Source: Gulosibacter chungangensis (lineage in GTDB: Bacteria; Actinomycetota; Actinomycetes; Actinomycetales; Microbacteriaceae). From it: a stretch of 64,000 nucleotides of DNA. The notes beneath the pieces are model-generated. The model was not told the origin of the DNA, searched no databases, and was given only the letters and a program-made list of their open reading frames with translations. This document shows positions 22,349-30,913 of the stretch, in pieces (within the stretch, counting starts at the first letter, position 1; each line of letters opens with the position of its first letter). The stretch is taken from contig NZ_WBKB01000008.1 of NCBI RefSeq assembly GCF_008831155.1, positions 88,445 to 152,444 on the forward strand, in the 5' to 3' direction. The position numbers and the translations under genes are program-made.

Positions 22349-23347
22349 ATGTCTACTGGCAAAACGGCAACCAAGGGCCGCGGCAAGAAAATAGTTCTGA
22401 TCAGCATCGCTTCAGTGCTCGTCCTACTACTGGTCGCCGTCGGACTGGTCTGGTGGAACATCCAGACCAAACTCAACGAGATCGAGCAAATCGAAAACGC
22501 TTTCCCGGATGACTCGAAGCGACCGGCCCCGTTCGACGGTGAGGATGCTCCGCTCAATATCTTGCTGCTGGGTTCCGATTCCCGCGCTGACTCGTCCGAG
22601 TCGCTGCTCACCGATCTCGGTAGCCGTGCCGACACGATCATCGTGGCGCATATTTCGGGAGACCGTGAAAGCATCCAGCTGATGTCGATCATGCGCGACT
22701 CTTGGGTGGAAATCCCCGGCCACGGCGAGATGAAGATCAATGCCGCGCTCTCGCTCGGTGGAGTGCCGCTGATGGTAGAGACCGTGGAGTCGCTGATCGA
22801 CCAGCGCATCGACCACGTTGCGATGATCGACTTCAACGGTTTCAAGGGCGTAACAGATGCTCTGGGCGGCGTGACCGTGCACAACCAGTACGCTTTCTCT
22901 TCGGGTGGTCATGACTTCCCGGTTGGCCCGATCACGCTTTCGGGCGATCAGGCGCTGGTGTTTGTCCGCGAACGCTATTCCTTCGAGGATGGTGACTATC
23001 AGCGTGTGGCGAATCAGCAGCTGTTCCTGAAGGCAGCTATGTCGCAGTTGATTTCGCGGGACACCCTCACGAACCCGGGGAAGCTCAATGAGCTGCTCGG
23101 CGCGGTGACTCCGTACGTTGCGACGGATTCTTCTCTGAACGGTCAGGCGATGTTCAATCTCGGGACCTCGATGACCTCAGTCCGCACGCGCGATGTCAAT
23201 AACTTCACGCTGCCCACCGACGGCACCGGGATGATCGGCGACGAGTCGGTCGTCTACGTGAACTGGGATGAACTGGAAACGCTCCGCGAGAAGTTCGCGA
23301 CCGACGACCTGACGAACTATCACCCACCCGCCAAGCCCGAAGGCTAA
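22349..23347 (+). CDS. LytR-CpsA-Psr (LCP) family glycopolymer transferase
   Basis: LCP proteins attach teichoic acids, arabinogalactan or capsule to peptidoglycan on the outer face of the membrane. A short basic N-terminus is followed by one membrane anchor (IVLISIASVLVLLLVAVGLV, about residues 13-32). The LCP domain has NILLLGSDSRA, RADTIIVAHIS, SIMRDSWVEIPGHGEMKINA and LVFVRERYSFEDGDYQR, which carry the conserved Arg and Asp residues. The ATG at 22349 is preferred to an upstream GTG. The protein has 332 residues. It converges on the DUF218/phosphatase pair, with only a repeat unit between. Confidence 0.92.
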   Translation: MSTGKTATKGRGKKIVLISIASVLVLLLVAVGLVWWNIQTKLNEIEQIENAFPDDSKRPAPFDGEDAPLNILLLGSDSRADSSESLLTDLGSRADTIIVAHISGDRESIQLMSIMRDSWVEIPGHGEMKINAALSLGGVPLMVETVESLIDQRIDHVAMIDFNGFKGVTDALGGVTVHNQYAFSSGGHDFPVGPITLSGDQALVFVRERYSFEDGDYQRVANQQLFLKAAMSQLISRDTLTNPGKLNELLGAVTPYVATDSSLNGQAMFNLGTSMTSVRTRDVNNFTLPTDGTGMIGDESVVYVNWDELETLREKFATDDLTNYHPPAKPEG

Positions 23348-23400
23348 CCTGCCACTCACCGCGCACCCCCGCCCATCCTCCAAGAAGCGGCGCCCCACCC

Positions 23401-23436
23401 AGTTCTCCGAGTAGCGCGAAGCGCGTATCGAGGACC
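23401..23436. repeat. REP-like unit between converging genes
   Basis: CTCCGAGTAGCGCGAAGCGC followed by GTATCGAGGACC: one short copy of the dispersed family, in the 94-base gap between the converging LCP and DUF218-like genes. Confidence 0.65.
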
Positions 23437-23441
23437 CCCAC

Positions 23442-23999
23442 CTAATTACACAGCCCAATCGCCCCGGCCTTGTACCAAGCAAACGTCTCATAAAAGAACG
23501 AGAACACCCGCCCCAGCACAGACCGATCACGCTCGGCCATGATGAAGCTGTACTCAATCCCCGACGTGCAGGTTTCGAAGTACATCCGCGTACGGTTCAG
23601 GTGACTCCGATCAGTGACCACCGCCGCCGACTCCCAACCGTGGGCTTCAGCTACCTCGGCGAAGGACAGTGCCTCCCCCTGCGTGGTTGACGGCACCGGC
23701 TCGAAACACACGATCGTGACCGGCCGCTCGATCTCGACCGACGCATCCTGCGCGCAGAGCCAGCCCGGGTACTCGATCAGCGGCGCCGAGATCGCGAGCC
23801 TGTCGCTGTAACCGGCGTCGATGAGGTCGACGCCCGCGTGCAGACGGTAGGTCTGCGGCGCGAGCACCACGACAACATCAACCGGTTTCTGCGCATCCGT
23901 CTTCGGCAAGAACACGATGAACAGTTGCACGACGAACATCGCGGCAAGGATGCTGCCGGTGATTATTACCGTACGGTTGCGCAGCTGCTGATAGTTCAT
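23442..23999 (-). CDS. DUF218/YdcF-like membrane-anchored protein
   Basis: A 185-residue protein with one N-terminal membrane segment (VIITGSILAAMFVVQLFIVF) and an external DUF218-like fold. The resemblance rests on VVVVLAPQTYRLHAGVDLI near residue 43, followed by PSTTQGEALSFAEVAEAHGW and VVTDRSHLNRTRMYFETC, the order seen in YdcF/SanA/ElyC proteins. Those family members act in envelope or polyprenyl-linked glycan processes; the exact role here is unknown. Two Cys before the TTQGEA motif and one after could form disulfides. It lies 12 bases after the tyrosine phosphatase gene, so the two are probably cotranscribed. Confidence 0.75.
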   Translation of the reverse strand: MNYQQLRNRTVIITGSILAAMFVVQLFIVFLPKTDAQKPVDVVVVLAPQTYRLHAGVDLIDAGYSDRLAISAPLIEYPGWLCAQDASVEIERPVTIVCFEPVPSTTQGEALSFAEVAEAHGWESAAVVTDRSHLNRTRMYFETCTSGIEYSFIMAERDRSVLGRVFSFFYETFAWYKAGAIGLCN

Positions 24000-24011
24000 C
24001 CGGCGCGGACA

Positions 24012-24605
24012 TTACTCCTGGGTGCTCAGCCAGCGGGCGCGTTGGAAATACGCGACGATGACGCTGACGGCCCCGGTGATTGCCTGCGCGGAAGCTTCGT
24101 AGACCTCGAATTCGCGGCGATACGGGTCAGTAATGTCGAGATCGCTCTGCGATTCTGGCGGCGGCACGATCCCCCGCAGCTCGCTCAGCGTCTGGAACGC
24201 CGCGCGCTCGACATTGCGGCGCCCGGCAACGCCCTCGCGCAGTTCGTCTTCCGGAATCGCGCGCGCGATCCGGGCGAATTCGATCAGCGTGAAGGTGTAC
24301 CGATTCGCACGAGGATGCATTTGCACCACTTGGCTGCGATGCTCACGCGACAACGCGAAGATCAGGTCTGAGTCGACGATGAGCTCTTCGGTGAGCTGCT
24401 GGCCGCGGTGTTCCGGCGCGCCTTCAATCCCATTGCGCGCAGCGATTTCCAGCAGTTCGTCGGGCATCGGATGGCCCACCAAAGCGCCAGTACCTGCGCT
24501 GTCGACCTCAAAACGGGAAGCATCAAGCTTTTCGCGAAGCAGCAGCTCCGCGTACGGGGAACGACAAATATTTCCGGTGCAGACCGTGAGCAGTTTGAAA
24601 GCCAT
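24012..24605 (-). CDS. Low-molecular-weight protein tyrosine phosphatase
   Basis: A cytoplasmic phosphatase of the arsenate-reductase/LMW-PTP fold. The catalytic loop CTGNICRSPYAE near residue 9 fits CX5R(S/T), and the general-acid motif appears as DITDPYRREFEVYE near residue 160. At 197 residues it is a little longer than the usual 150-180. Such enzymes (Wzb, YwlE, PtpA) reverse bacterial tyrosine or arginine phosphorylation. The tyrosine autokinases at 53.5 and 56.4 kb in this window are plausible substrates (inference). It appears to be the first gene of a two-gene unit with the DUF218-like gene. Confidence 0.92.
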   Translation of the reverse strand: MAFKLLTVCTGNICRSPYAELLLREKLDASRFEVDSAGTGALVGHPMPDELLEIAARNGIEGAPEHRGQQLTEELIVDSDLIFALSREHRSQVVQMHPRANRYTFTLIEFARIARAIPEDELREGVAGRRNVERAAFQTLSELRGIVPPPESQSDLDITDPYRREFEVYEASAQAITGAVSVIVAYFQRARWLSTQE

Positions 24606-24665
24606 CGAGCCCGATTGTATGCTGCTTCACCCACCAATGAGTGGAAGCGCAGCAAACCATTAGAC

Positions 24666-25151
24666 CTACGCGAATGCCAACATCCCCATCGTGGCGAGCG
24701 TCGCGAAGATGCCGCCCCAGAGGATGATCGAAACAACCTGCCAACCGATGACGCGGTTGCGCTTCGCACCGAGCGACACCATGGTGCCCGCGACAATCTG
24801 GCTTGGCAGTACCGTCTGGCCCGCGAGGCTCACCACCGGTACGCCCCAGCGATCGAGCATCCGGCGGATGCGCTCCTGGCGACGCGAAGGCTCGACCGGA
24901 GCCCGGTTCGCCGTAGCTCGCTGACGGACCGCACTGGCCCCGAAAACCATCAGCAGCATCGTCGTCAGGTTCCCCACGACCGCCGCCGACACCGCCAACG
25001 GCGCCGGAAGCCCGGCGAGCACACCCACCGCCGAGCCAAAGTACGATTCGACGAACGGAATGGCACTAATCAACGCCACCCCGAGGAACTGGACGACCGG
25101 CGGCAGCCCCTCGACGAATGCCTGGAGTTGGGGAACGAAGTCGCTAAACAT
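24666..25151 (-). CDS. Small multi-drug export-like membrane protein
   Basis: A 161-residue membrane protein with about four hydrophobic segments (VVQFLGVALISAIPFVESYFG, APLAVSAAVVGNLTTMLLMVF, VPVVSLAGQTVLPSQIVAGTM, VIGWQVVSIILWGGIFATLA). The pattern IPFVESYFGSAVGVLAG resembles the PF06695 small multi-drug export family. The ATG at 25151 is chosen because CGAAAGGAACC sits upstream; a longer frame would start inside the divergent promoter region. It is transcribed away from a sensor kinase/response regulator pair, so it may be their target (inference). Function is not proven for most family members. Confidence 0.7.
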   Translation of the reverse strand: MFSDFVPQLQAFVEGLPPVVQFLGVALISAIPFVESYFGSAVGVLAGLPAPLAVSAAVVGNLTTMLLMVFGASAVRQRATANRAPVEPSRRQERIRRMLDRWGVPVVSLAGQTVLPSQIVAGTMVSLGAKRNRVIGWQVVSIILWGGIFATLATMGMLAFA

Positions 25152-25318
25152 GGTGTGGTTCCTTTCGTTGGGGTGTGTTCTTGTTGCCGCGTCTTCCGCG
25201 GTGTTGATACAAGGTTCCCGGAATCGCGCGCTGCCCAGTAGCGCCAGAATCACACCTCTTCGCAGTGCGCCTGTCACGCGACATTCGTGACATTTGTCAC
25301 TGCCGTACACTCGCGATC

Positions 25319-26659
25319 ATGTCGCCAGGATCCACACCGACCGCTGCCTCCGCAGCCGACCAAGCGCACGCTTCAGCAACCAGCGCCACGGCCACGTCCG
25401 GCCAGCAAGTCGACAATCAGGCCCGTATCAACCCCGCCCGCGGCGTGCTCGCGAGCTGGCTGTACACGGTCATCACCTTCGTGTGCATGTTCATCTTCGG
25501 CGCGATCATCACGCTGGGGAATGCGGCGCAGGTTCGCGCCGACGAGTGGGTCACGGTGCCGGTGCTCGGGATGCTCGTGGGGCTCTGCGTTGGCGTCACG
25601 TTGATGCGCCGCGGGCTTCACAGCGGGTTGGTCGGGCATCCGGTGCAGCAAGCTGGCATCGGGCTCGCGCTGGTGAGCTCGCTCGTCGTTTTCGCCTACA
25701 CCTTGATCGCGAAACCAGATTTCGGGATGGGCACCTTCCCACTCGCGGTCACCCTCTCCGCGGTCGCGTGTCTGCTTCCCCGCCGCATCGGGCTCACGGT
25801 GATCGCCGTCGCGGTCGTGCTCCCGATCCTGCAGCACGTCCTATTCGAGCCCACGGGTTCGCTCCTCGCGATCTATATGGCCGCGTTTTTCGCATTCACG
25901 CTGTATCTGTCGATGTGGGCATTCAACCTCATGCTGCAGCTCGACGACGCCCGCAAGACCGAGAAGGATCTCGCCCTTGCCCGCGAGCGCCTGCGGTTCG
26001 CGAATGAGCTGCATGACGCGCAGGGACACACGCTGCAGGTGCTGGCGCTGAAAACCGAACTCGCAGAGCGCCTGCTCGATGTGGATATCGAAGCGGCCCG
26101 CGAGCAGTTGCGGGATGCGCGGCAGCTCGCGGCGGATGCGCTGGCCAACACTCGCTCGATCGCCCGCGGCTACCGAAAGGTGTCGCTTGAAGATGAGCTG
26201 CGCAACGCCGTCGACGTCCTCGAGGCCGCAGGCACGACCTGTGCTCTGCAGATCCACACGACCCCGGAGGAGGGCCCGGAGAAGGAACTCATCGCCCGCC
26301 TCGTACGCGAAGGAACGACCAATCTTCTGCGGCATGCGACCGAGGCCACCCAGGCGTCGATCGAGGTGGCCGCGGATTCTTCCAGCTGGGTGGTGCGGAT
26401 GCGCAACAACGGTGCTGCCCCGGATACGCTGGCCTCGGCGAATGGCTCGGCGACCGACCCGATTCAGGCCGAAGCGACCAATCTCGACCGTGGATCTGCC
26501 GCGGGAGGTTCCGGGAATCACGAGCCTGCTGCGAGAGCTTCCGCGAGCACTGGCACCGGCATCGAGAGCCTACGGTCCGCGTTCCGTGAGGCGGGCGGCG
26601 AAGTCGAAAGCACGCTCGCTGGAGAAGAATTCACCCTGACTGGAAGGTTGCCGCGATGA
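25319..26659 (+). CDS. Two-component sensor histidine kinase (NarL-partner, DesK-like type)
   Basis: A membrane sensor kinase of the HisKA_3 class. An N-terminal membrane region of several segments (WLYTVITFVCMFIFGAIITL, YLSMWAFNLMLQ among others, residues 40-205) is followed by the dimerisation/phosphoacceptor helix FANELHDAQGHTLQVLALKT (His near 231). The HATPase_c domain has REGTTNLLRHATEATQASIE and the G-box GTGIESLRSAFREAGGEVE. A polar insert rich in Ala/Ser/Gly lies before the G-box. The ATG at 25319 gives 446 residues. It overlaps the response regulator start by four bases. The stimulus is unknown; membrane state is typical for DesK-like kinases. Confidence 0.92.
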   Translation: MSPGSTPTAASAADQAHASATSATATSGQQVDNQARINPARGVLASWLYTVITFVCMFIFGAIITLGNAAQVRADEWVTVPVLGMLVGLCVGVTLMRRGLHSGLVGHPVQQAGIGLALVSSLVVFAYTLIAKPDFGMGTFPLAVTLSAVACLLPRRIGLTVIAVAVVLPILQHVLFEPTGSLLAIYMAAFFAFTLYLSMWAFNLMLQLDDARKTEKDLALARERLRFANELHDAQGHTLQVLALKTELAERLLDVDIEAAREQLRDARQLAADALANTRSIARGYRKVSLEDELRNAVDVLEAAGTTCALQIHTTPEEGPEKELIARLVREGTTNLLRHATEATQASIEVAADSSSWVVRMRNNGAAPDTLASANGSATDPIQAEATNLDRGSAAGGSGNHEPAARASASTGTGIESLRSAFREAGGEVESTLAGEEFTLTGRLPR

Positions 26660-27258
26660 TCCGCGTCCTGTTCGCTGATGATGAGGAACTCATTCGCACG
26701 GCCCTCGAGACGCTGTTGAATCTCGAAGAGGATATCGAGATCGTGGCCAGCTGCGATAACGGCAAAAATGCTGTCCGGCTCGCCACCGAACTCCAGCCCG
26801 ACGTCTGCCTCTTCGATCTCGAAATGCCCGGAATGGACGGGGTCGAAGCTGCCGAACGGATCCTGCGTGAGGTCCCCACTCGCGTGATCATCGTCACTCG
26901 CCATGCACGCCCAGGAGTGTTGCGCCGAGCGCTCGCCACAAAGGTCTCCGGCTTCACACCCAAGTCAGTTTCCGCACAACAGCTCGCCGAGATCATTCGT
27001 AAGGTCGCCGCGGGCGGCCGCTGGGTCGACCCCGAGATCGCCGCGGGTGCCCTCGTCGGCGAGCGCTCGCCCCTAACCGCACGCGAGTCCGGCGTCCTAC
27101 GGGTGAGCCGCAGCACCGCCACCGTCGAAGAGATCGCCCGAGAACTCAAGCTTGCGCCCGGCACCGTGCGCAACTACCTCTCGCAAGCGATGACCAAGCT
27201 TGACGCCCGCACCCGCCATGAAGCCGCCGCCCGCGCCTATGAGCAAGGCTGGATCTAG
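26656..27258 (+). CDS. NarL/FixJ-family response regulator
   Basis: A 200-residue response regulator. The receiver domain has the acidic pair in VLFADDEELIRTALE, the phosphoacceptor Asp near residue 54 in CLFDLEMPGMDG, and the conserved Lys in KVSGFTPKSVSAQ. The LuxR-type HTH is at about 140-195 (LTARESGVLRVSRSTATVEE then LAPGTVRNYLSQAMTKLDAR). It is translationally coupled to the kinase gene. REP-like repeats follow directly after the stop. Confidence 0.95.
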   Translation: MIRVLFADDEELIRTALETLLNLEEDIEIVASCDNGKNAVRLATELQPDVCLFDLEMPGMDGVEAAERILREVPTRVIIVTRHARPGVLRRALATKVSGFTPKSVSAQQLAEIIRKVAAGGRWVDPEIAAGALVGERSPLTARESGVLRVSRSTATVEEIARELKLAPGTVRNYLSQAMTKLDARTRHEAAARAYEQGWI

Positions 27259-27265
27259 GACTTCC

Positions 27266-27475
27266 GTTCACCGAGTAGGAGCGTAGCGAATCCTCCCGCT
27301 CACCGAGTAGGAGCGCAGCGACGTATCGAGGTGCCTAACGAGGCTTCGATACGGTCGCTACGCTCCCTACTCAGCCAACGACACAAAGAGCATGAGCGAA
27401 GCGAGTTCCGTGGGGCTTTCGATACGGTCGCTACGCTCCCTACTCAGCCAACGACAAATACAGCACGAGCGCAGC
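27266..27475. repeat. Cluster of REP-like units between the response regulator and mtlD
   Basis: At least two forward units (CACCGAGTAGGAGCGNAGCG, at about 27269 and 27300) and two inverted units (TTCGATACGGTCGCTACGCT CCCTACTCAGCCAACGAC, at about 27345 and 27418). It is the largest cluster of this family here, filling the whole 229-base gap between two converging genes and able to fold into long hairpins. Confidence 0.75.
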
Positions 27476-27487
27476 GAATTCCTGCCG

Positions 27488-28630
27488 CTAGACGAGGTCG
27501 TTTTTCGCTGCCAAAACGACCTTCACGAGCTCGTCGTAGAGCGGGTCGCCCTGGTCGAGGCTGAAGACGCGTTCCAGCACGCTCTCGGCAGTGCATCCGA
27601 TCAGCAGTTTGTACAGCTCCTGAGATTGCGGGTCTGTATCGACCCGGAATCTCAGTGCCGCCGATATCGCCCGGATCAGCGCGTCGTAGCTCATTTCGCG
27701 TTCGGCGAGTTCGTACGCGGGTTGCACGAACCGGTCGTGACGCCCGAGCTTCCGTATCGGCTGTCGGCCAATGCGCACCGGGGTGTCCGGCAATTCGGGG
27801 TTCTCAAACCGCTGAATCGTACGGTCCACATACGCCTGGTGCTCTTCGCGCGAGAAGCCATACTTGGCGATCAGCAGCGCACTCGTCTCCGCCAGCACCG
27901 CGTCAACTTCGGCCCGAACCTTGGGGTTCGCGAGCGCCGAGGCAATCGACCGCTCCCCTTCGAGGTGCCCCCAATATGCCGCGGTCGCGTGGCCGGTGTT
28001 CACCGTAAACAGCTTCCGCTCGATATACGGCGCGAGGTCGTCGACGTAGTGCGCGCCCGCAAGCTCGGGCTCCTCACCGGCAAACGGCCCGCGTTCGATG
28101 GCCCACTCCGAGAAGTCCTCCACCACCACGTCCACGCCCTTGGCGTCAACGGCCGGAATGATCCGGTCCACCGCGGTGTTCGCGAACACCGCACGAGATG
28201 CCACCGAGGGGTCGGCCTCGAGCACCAGTTCGCGTAGCTGGTCAGTCGCGTTGATCGCGTTCTCGCAAGCCATCACGACGGCTTTCGGCAAATCTTCGGA
28301 ACGTGCCGCCAGCCCCTTCGCGATCACCGGCGCAATGAACTTCAAGATCCCGACCCCGACCGCGCAGGTGACGATGTCGGCGGCAGCGACCGCAGCCACC
28401 GCCTCCGCCTCGTTCTCGGCCGAATTCACCGCACGATATCGGTCGACCACATGCGTCTTCGCCTCGGCACCCACCTCGTGAACCTCGTAGGTACCGGCCG
28501 CATTCAACTCATCAACCAGCGCCGCGTTGACGTCGGAAAAGACCACGTCATAGCCGGACTCGTGCAGCACGAGCCCGATGAATCCGCGACCGATATTGCC
28601 CGCACCAAAGTGGACAGCGCTCTTCGTCAT
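27488..28630 (-). CDS. mtlD: Mannitol-1-phosphate 5-dehydrogenase
   Basis: MtlD oxidises mannitol-1-phosphate to fructose-6-phosphate with NAD. The 380-residue sequence opens with the Rossmann motif VHFGAGNIGRGFIGLVLHES. Family stretches include ACENAINATDQLRELV, VDRIIPAVDAKGVDVVVEDF, KLFTVNTGHATAAYWGH and the PIRKLGRHDRFVQPA region. Its start overlaps the mtlF stop by four bases (ATGA). The gene is the last of a compact mtlA-mtlF-mtlD operon. Confidence 0.97.
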   Translation of the reverse strand: MTKSAVHFGAGNIGRGFIGLVLHESGYDVVFSDVNAALVDELNAAGTYEVHEVGAEAKTHVVDRYRAVNSAENEAEAVAAVAAADIVTCAVGVGILKFIAPVIAKGLAARSEDLPKAVVMACENAINATDQLRELVLEADPSVASRAVFANTAVDRIIPAVDAKGVDVVVEDFSEWAIERGPFAGEEPELAGAHYVDDLAPYIERKLFTVNTGHATAAYWGHLEGERSIASALANPKVRAEVDAVLAETSALLIAKYGFSREEHQAYVDRTIQRFENPELPDTPVRIGRQPIRKLGRHDRFVQPAYELAEREMSYDALIRAISAALRFRVDTDPQSQELYKLLIGCTAESVLERVFSLDQGDPLYDELVKVVLAAKNDLV

Positions 28631-29061
28631 TCTTCGTTCACCGACCCCAGCAGTGCGTAGAGCGCCTCAGCATCCGGCGCCGCCAGGAGCTTCTCAACCT
28701 CTTCTTCCTCCGAGAAAATCAGCGCGATCTTCGAGAGAATCTCCAGGTGGCCGCCGTCTTTTCCGGCGATGCCGACGACGAACCGCACCTCGTTGCCGTC
28801 CCAGTCGATAGGCGCTGCGGTGCGAATGAATACGAGCGCCGAATCGAGGACCTCATCCTTCGCCTCGTTCGTGCCGTGTGGAATCGCGAGGAAATTACCC
28901 ATGTAGGTGGACAGGGTTTTCTCCCGATCAAACATGGCGTCGACATAGGAGTCCGTCACCGCACCAGCGCCAACGAGTTGACGGCCCGCCTCGCGAATGG
29001 CTTCGTCTTTGTCGGTGATCGGGCTGCTGGCGAATACGCGATCTGGGGTTAGCACGGACAT
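28627..29061 (-). CDS. mtlF: Mannitol PTS system, EIIA component
   Basis: The EIIA phosphocarrier that passes phosphate from HPr to EIIB of the mannitol transporter. It has 144 residues with the phosphorylatable His in GNFLAIPHGTNEAK near residue 63 and the downstream RFVVGIAGKDGGHLEILSKI typical of PTS_EIIA_2. It is separate from the IICB protein, as in many Gram-positives. It starts 17 bases after mtlA and overlaps mtlD. Confidence 0.96.
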   Translation of the reverse strand: MSVLTPDRVFASSPITDKDEAIREAGRQLVGAGAVTDSYVDAMFDREKTLSTYMGNFLAIPHGTNEAKDEVLDSALVFIRTAAPIDWDGNEVRFVVGIAGKDGGHLEILSKIALIFSEEEEVEKLLAAPDAEALYALLGSVNEE

Positions 29062-29078
29062 GCGGTTCTCCTTAGTTG

Positions 29079-30725
29079 TTATTCGCTATCGGCGCTGCGT
29101 TGTTCGCGGATCATTTCCACGACCTCGTCATAGCGTGGTGAGTTCATGAAATTATCAACCGAAACATGAGTTGCGTCTGGGTTTTTCTGCTGGGCTCGGT
29201 TAGTGAGTTCTTTTTGCGTGATGATCAGGTCTGCGGATGCATCAAGGTTCGCGATCGCGAGGTTGATCACCTCAATGCCGTCGAACCCGGCCTTCTTGAT
29301 CTTGTTGCGCATCACGCTCGCGCCCATCGCGCTCGAGCCCATTCCGGCATCGCAGGCGAAGACGATCTTCTTGATCTCGCGGTCGCTGGATGCGCCACCC
29401 GCTCCGGCGCTCGCTTCACCTTCGCTCGTCGCATCGGTGGCATACGGGGATGCGCCTGTCGCGGCTCCCGAGGCGCCTTCCACTAACGGATACCCCGCCG
29501 CCGCGCTCGTCTCAGCACCGGCCGCGGCCAGCCCGGACAGCGCATCCGACTTTTTGCCCTTATGTGCCTCGGTCTGCGCAATGGCCTTGGCCAGCGCATC
29601 CTCTGTCTCAAGGTCTCGCTTGCGCGAGAGCCGCAGGATGAACGCGGCCACCAGGAACGAAACCGCGGCGGAGAGGATGACCGAGAGAATCACGCCGAGG
29701 TAGCTGTCGCTCGCGGTTTGGGCCATCACTGCGATGAAGGAGCCCGGGGATGCGGGGGCTCGCAGGCCCGCGTCGAAGATCATGTTGGTGCCGACGCCGG
29801 TGGCGCCGCCGAGGACCACGGCGATCAGCAGGGCTGGCTTCATGAGCACGTACGGGAAGTAGATCTCGTGAATACCGCCGAAGAAGTGGATGATGATCGC
29901 ACCGGGGGCGGTGGCCTTCGCGACGCCGACACCGAAGAAGGTGAAGGCGAGGAGGATGCCGAGACCCGGTCCCGGGTTTGCTTCGAGGAGGAAGAGGATT
30001 GATTTGCCGTCGGTCGCGGCCATCTGGGTGCCAAGCGGGGTGAGCACACCGTGGTTGATGGCATTGTTGAGGAAGAAGACCTTCGCGGGTTCGATCAGGA
30101 CGCTCACGAGCGGCAGGTAGCCGGTGTCGATCAGCCAACTCACGCCGAGGCTGAGGACGTCCATGATCCAGTTGACGATGCGGGCGAGGATGTAGAACCC
30201 GAAGATCGCCATGATCAGCGCGAGAATACCCGCGGAGAACATGTTGACGAGCATCTCGAAGCCCGCCTTGATCTTGCCGTCCCAGAGTTTGTCGAGTTGT
30301 TTCATTACCCAGGCAGCGAGCGGGCCCATGATCATCGCACCGATGAACATGTGGACGTGACCGAGTTCGCTTTCGCCGGCAGGGAGGGTCGCGTTGAACT
30401 GGTCGATGAGGAAGTCAGAGCCTGCGATCACACCCATGGTCGCGACGGTTGCGACCACGCCACCGCGTTCCTTGTAGACCATTCGCCCACCGGTATTGGC
30501 GATCAGCAGCGGCAGCAGGTAGTGGATGGTCGGGCCCACGAGAGTTGCCAGCCCCTCGTTCGGGGTCCAGCCGTCGGGTATGAAGAATGCCGTGATCAAA
30601 CCCCACGCGATCAAGGCGGGGATGTTCGGCATAATCATGCCGGAGAGGAACGTGCCAAACTTTTGGACCGCGACCCGAGCGCCAAGGTTGGACGACTCGT
30701 CGGTGGCCGCTGCTGAGTGAGTCAA
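29079..30725 (-). CDS. mtlA: Mannitol PTS system, EIICB component
   Basis: The membrane transporter and phosphotransfer subunit that imports mannitol as mannitol-1-phosphate. The EIIC domain (about residues 15-350) contains GTFLSGMIMPNIPALIAWGL, FLNNAINHGVLTPLG and GGIHEIYFPYVLMKPALL, which are hallmarks of mannitol EIIC. A polar, Ala/Ser/Gly-rich linker of about 70 residues precedes EIIB with its phosphocysteine in FACDAGMGSSAMGA near 458. The length is 548. It is the first gene of the operon; no mtlR regulator is adjacent. A perfect inverted hexamer lies about 95 bases upstream. Confidence 0.96.
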   Translation of the reverse strand: MTHSAAATDESSNLGARVAVQKFGTFLSGMIMPNIPALIAWGLITAFFIPDGWTPNEGLATLVGPTIHYLLPLLIANTGGRMVYKERGGVVATVATMGVIAGSDFLIDQFNATLPAGESELGHVHMFIGAMIMGPLAAWVMKQLDKLWDGKIKAGFEMLVNMFSAGILALIMAIFGFYILARIVNWIMDVLSLGVSWLIDTGYLPLVSVLIEPAKVFFLNNAINHGVLTPLGTQMAATDGKSILFLLEANPGPGLGILLAFTFFGVGVAKATAPGAIIIHFFGGIHEIYFPYVLMKPALLIAVVLGGATGVGTNMIFDAGLRAPASPGSFIAVMAQTASDSYLGVILSVILSAAVSFLVAAFILRLSRKRDLETEDALAKAIAQTEAHKGKKSDALSGLAAAGAETSAAAGYPLVEGASGAATGASPYATDATSEGEASAGAGGASSDREIKKIVFACDAGMGSSAMGASVMRNKIKKAGFDGIEVINLAIANLDASADLIITQKELTNRAQQKNPDATHVSVDNFMNSPRYDEVVEMIREQRSADSE

Positions 30726-30817
30726 AACTGCCTCCTAGAACAGGGCGTCATTGCACCGCCTAATTCCGCTCACAGTACGCCTTGATCTGGGGAAACAACA
30801 GAAAATCCGCCACATTG

Positions 30818-30831
30818 TCACGAGATCGTGA
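30818..30831. promoter_or_regulatory. Possible operator upstream of mtlA
   Basis: TCACGAGATCGTGA has perfect 6-bp inverted arms around two bases, 93 bases upstream of mtlA. It is a candidate regulator site, but the protein is unknown and it may lie too far upstream. Confidence 0.3.
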
Positions 30832-30860
30832 GGGGGTGGATGCCCGGCTCAACGCCCCGG

Positions 30861-30901
30861 CCATTTCGATAAACGGCCCTACGGGCCGCACTCAATGACC
30901 G
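30861..30901. repeat. REP-like unit between mtlA and rhaB
   Basis: CATTTCGATAAACGGCCCTA followed by CGGGCCGCACTCAATGACC: an inverted-orientation member of the dispersed family, with a palindromic GGCCCtaCGGGCC core. It is just past the rhaB stop codon. Confidence 0.65.
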
Positions 30902-30913
30902 GGGCAGCGAACC

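Noticed and set aside
27266..27475. Short coding frame in the repeat cluster before mtlD
   Set aside because: The frame consists of REP-like units read through; the same units occur in other gaps in different frames.
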